Of a stretch of DNA of 8,516 nucleotides, positions 7,163-8,516 are shown piece by piece (the stretch's first letter is position 1; each line of letters starts with the position of its first letter). The notes beneath the pieces are model-generated. The model saw only the letters and a list, made by a program, of their open reading frames with translations, did no database searches and was not told the origin of the DNA. Source of the DNA: Hyphomonadaceae bacterium UBA1001 (GTDB lineage: Bacteria; Pseudomonadota; Alphaproteobacteria; Caulobacterales; Aquidulcibacteraceae); contig DBAV01000113.1 of the NCBI GenBank assembly GCA_002291875.1, positions 1 to 8,516 on the forward strand, read 5' to 3'. Made by a program: the position numbers and the translations under genes.

Positions 7163-7218
7163 GCGTCTCCAGCGTCCGCGCGGGGTTGCAACGCTTGAAG
7201 GCGCCCCCGTGCGGCGCG

Positions 7219-7908
7219 TCAACGCTCGAGCACGTCCTTCATCAGCCCACCCGGCGGCATGGACCGCGCCGGCGGTTCACCCCGCTCTCCGGTCAGCAGC
7301 CGCGCCACCGCTTCGGCATGAAGGTCCAGAAAGCGCGGATCGTGCGGGTCCACCCCATAGAGCACCCGCAGTTCGTTGGCGAGCGCGAAGGGGAGATGGC
7401 ATGCCGCCAGCAGGATATAGACCAGTGACATCCGATAGCTCTGAGGCAGGTGACCGGCGGCCTGCTCGGAACGCACCAGGTTGTCCAGATAGGCGTGCGA
7501 GGCGACGCCGAACGTCTCCATCACCCATTGCAGGCGTTTGCCCCCCCGCACCGACTCCTGGGCCAGCATCCGGGTATGCTCGGGGTTCTCGGTACAATAG
7601 CGCAGGTAGCGGCGAACAAAGATCGTGGAGGCTGGAAGACCGGCGTCTGCGTCTTCGACATGGTCCATCGCTGACCAGAGCTTCTCGAACAGGGTCGTGA
7701 CGCTCGCTCGCCAGAGCGCGTCCTTGGTGCGGAAATGATACACGATCATCGCGTGGTTGACGCCGGCCGCGGCCGCGATCGTGCGCGTGGTCGTCCCGTC
7801 AAAGCCTTCGCGGGCAAACAGTTCGATGGCCGCGCGCAGGATGCGTGCGCGCGTGCTGTCGCCGTCGGCATCGCTGCGCCCACCCGCGCCCACCGCTTCG
7901 GCAGCCAT
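7219..7908 (-). CDS. TetR/AcrR family transcriptional regulator
   Basis: This 229-residue protein has a typical TetR N-terminal DNA-binding domain: TRARILRAAIELFAREGFDGTTTRTIAAAAGVN (about 19-51), then HAMIVYHFRTKDALW (52-66), with the recognition helix around 48-58. The C-terminal ligand and dimer domain (about 75-205) is variable, as usual, and gives no hint of the effector. The only ATG in frame near the domain is at 7908; further upstream the frame has only a TTG at 8040, which would add 44 unconserved residues. The ribosome site before 7908 is weak (GGAACC). It leads a run of four same-strand genes, so it probably controls itself and the RibD-like, GST and nudC genes. An inverted repeat 90 bp upstream (7998-8016) is a candidate operator. 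Confidence 0.93.
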   Translation of the reverse strand: MAAEAVGAGGRSDADGDSTRARILRAAIELFAREGFDGTTTRTIAAAAGVNHAMIVYHFRTKDALWRASVTTLFEKLWSAMDHVEDADAGLPASTIFVRRYLRYCTENPEHTRMLAQESVRGGKRLQWVMETFGVASHAYLDNLVRSEQAAGHLPQSYRMSLVYILLAACHLPFALANELRVLYGVDPHDPRFLDLHAEAVARLLTGERGEPPARSMPPGGLMKDVLER

Positions 7909-7997
7909 GCTGGTTCCATGTCCCCTGGGCGCCCGGTCGAACGACAGGGCCGAAACCCGGCACGCGGTATGATCACCCCGCGCCGGGTTCCAAAGGC

Positions 7998-8016
7998 TTA
8001 CAGAACCGCGATGTAA
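7998..8016. promoter_or_regulatory. Candidate TetR-type operator upstream of the regulator gene
   Basis: TTACA (7998-8002) and TGTAA (8012-8016) form an inverted repeat with a 9-bp centre in an AT-richer patch of otherwise GC-rich DNA. The size and position, 90 bp upstream of the regulator's ATG, fit an autoregulatory operator. On the minus strand a weak promoter could overlap it: TTGGGT (8040-8035), a 17-bp spacer, then TTTACA (8017-8012). Both hexamers are poor, so this is a suggestion only. Confidence 0.35.
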
Positions 8017-8041
8017 AACGAAATAACCGGGCGCACCCAAT

Positions 8042-8073
8042 CCGCAGCATCACGCAAATGTGCGCACCTGCGG
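8042..8073 (-). terminator. Possible terminator hairpin after gcrA
   Basis: CCGCAG (8042-8047) and CTGCGG (8068-8073) are perfect arms, and CGCA (8053-8056) with TGCG (8061-8064) can pair inside. It starts 15 nt past the gcrA stop. No U-tract follows on the minus strand (next bases are ATTGGG), so efficiency is doubtful. The right side contains the palindrome GTGCGCAC (8060-8067), also found after nudC. Confidence 0.35.
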
Positions 8074-8087
8074 CGGGATCGAGCCGA

Positions 8088-8516
8088 TCAGCCGGCCCGT
8101 CGCATCAGCCTTTGAATCTCGGCCCGCTCGTCACTGCGCACGCCCGTGACCTTGCGCTTCTTCAGCACCTGGGGCTGGAAGGTGACCGCGCAGTGCGCGG
8201 CGCAATACCGCGCGCCAGAGGCCGCTTCGCGACCACAGAAACCAAAGCCGGCGTCCGATGGGTCCCCGATCGGGAACTTGCACATGCGGTCCGAGATCGA
8301 GAGCACATCATGAAGGCGCCCGTCCTCGCGGCGGAGCGGCTCGACCATCGCGACGACGCGGGCCGGCACCACATACTCGACGGGCACAGAGGCCGCGGGC
8401 GTGGTGACAACCATCGCGGGGGCGGGCGCAGGCGGGGCAGGCTTGACCACCTGCGGACGCTGGGGTGCTGCGGCGGGACGCGCGGCGGCTGCGGGCCTGG
8501 CCGGCGTCCGCGGCTG
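8088..8516 (-). CDS. gcrA: Cell-cycle regulator GcrA, C-terminal part (5' end outside window)
   Basis: GcrA binds sigma-70 RNA polymerase and stimulates promoters carrying CcrM-methylated GANTC sites, driving cell-cycle genes in Alphaproteobacteria. Only the last 142 residues are visible; the frame is open to the window edge. They comprise an A/P/R-rich linker (visible residues 1-42), then the conserved C-terminal sigma-interacting domain with CKFPIGDP (79-86), FCG (93-95) and YCAAHC (104-109), followed by a basic tail ending MRRAG. The conserved cysteines and histidine (C79, C94, C105, H108) are all present. The N-terminal helix-turn-helix should lie just beyond the right edge. The gene is followed by a hairpin, so it probably forms a unit separate from the TetR run. 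Confidence 0.93.
   Translation of the reverse strand, partial: QPRTPARPAAAARPAAAPQRPQVVKPAPPAPAPAMVVTTPAASVPVEYVVPARVVAMVEPLRREDGRLHDVLSISDRMCKFPIGDPSDAGFGFCGREAASGARYCAAHCAVTFQPQVLKKRKVTGVRSDERAEIQRLMRRAG

Noticed and set aside
4476..7198. Several long plus-strand frames (for example 4476-6143 and 5786-7198) opposite nudC, the GST gene and the RibD-like gene
   Set aside because: The proteins are low-complexity R/A/P/G-rich and run across the boundaries of the three well-supported minus-strand genes, so they are shadows.
7163..7222. A 20-residue extension of the RibD-like protein starting at TTG 7222 on the TetR stop
   Set aside because: The ATG at 7162 has a GGAG ribosome site and yields the expected short lead before the deaminase motif; the extension is arginine-rich and unconserved in character.
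7187..7229. Near-direct repeat CAACGCTTGA / CAACGCTCGA around the TetR stop
   Set aside because: It is only 10 bp with one mismatch, partly within coding sequence, and has no third copy, so chance is sufficient.
7909..8040. A 44-residue N-terminal extension of the TetR regulator starting at TTG 8040
   Set aside because: The added residues are unlike the family, the start codon is rare, and the segment overlaps the putative operator. The ATG at 7908 gives a normal TetR length.

Overview
The window is GC-rich bacterial chromosome, most likely from an alphaproteobacterium of the Caulobacterales or a close relative. The best taxonomic clue is the C-terminal part of GcrA, a cell-cycle regulator confined to Alphaproteobacteria, at the right edge. 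The large TonB-dependent receptor and the SapC-family protein fit this lineage. This placement is inferred from gene content, not from a database search. All seven protein genes read on the minus strand, so transcription order runs from high to low coordinates.

Region by region, in transcription order. (1) 8516-8088: the 3' part of gcrA, whose 5' end lies outside the window. (2) 8087-7909: a 179-bp gap with a post-stop hairpin, an 8-bp palindrome and a TTACA-N9-TGTAA inverted repeat that could be an operator. (3) 7908-4505: a compact run of four genes: a TetR-family regulator, a RibD-like deaminase whose reductase half is mostly missing, a glutathione S-transferase-like protein and the Nudix NAD(H) pyrophosphatase NudC. 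Gaps are 56, 51 and 9 nt, so the genes are probably co-transcribed. (4) 4504-4371: a 134-bp gap with a possible terminator or attenuator hairpin. (5) 4370-3483: a SapC-family protein. (6) 3482-3166: a 317-bp gene-free region holding a 7+7 bp perfect palindrome and a weak hairpin; it must carry whatever controls the receptor gene locally. (7) 3165-220: a complete 981-residue TonB-dependent receptor starting at GTG behind a strong Shine-Dalgarno, followed by a good intrinsic terminator at 150-191. Bases 1-149 hold no gene I can support.

The four-gene run looks like a small regulated unit for handling reactive or damaged metabolites: a glutathione-dependent or thioredoxin-fold enzyme, a nucleotide pyrophosphatase and a pterin/pyrimidine-type deaminase under a TetR repressor. 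That shared role is inference. The receptor and SapC protein form a second, envelope-related unit, probably for energised uptake of an unknown ligand. I see no mobile element, CRISPR array, tRNA or rRNA. Most of the window is ordinary chromosome. The items most worth a second look are the reduced RibD, the palindrome ahead of the receptor and an 11-bp sequence shared by two intergenic gaps.
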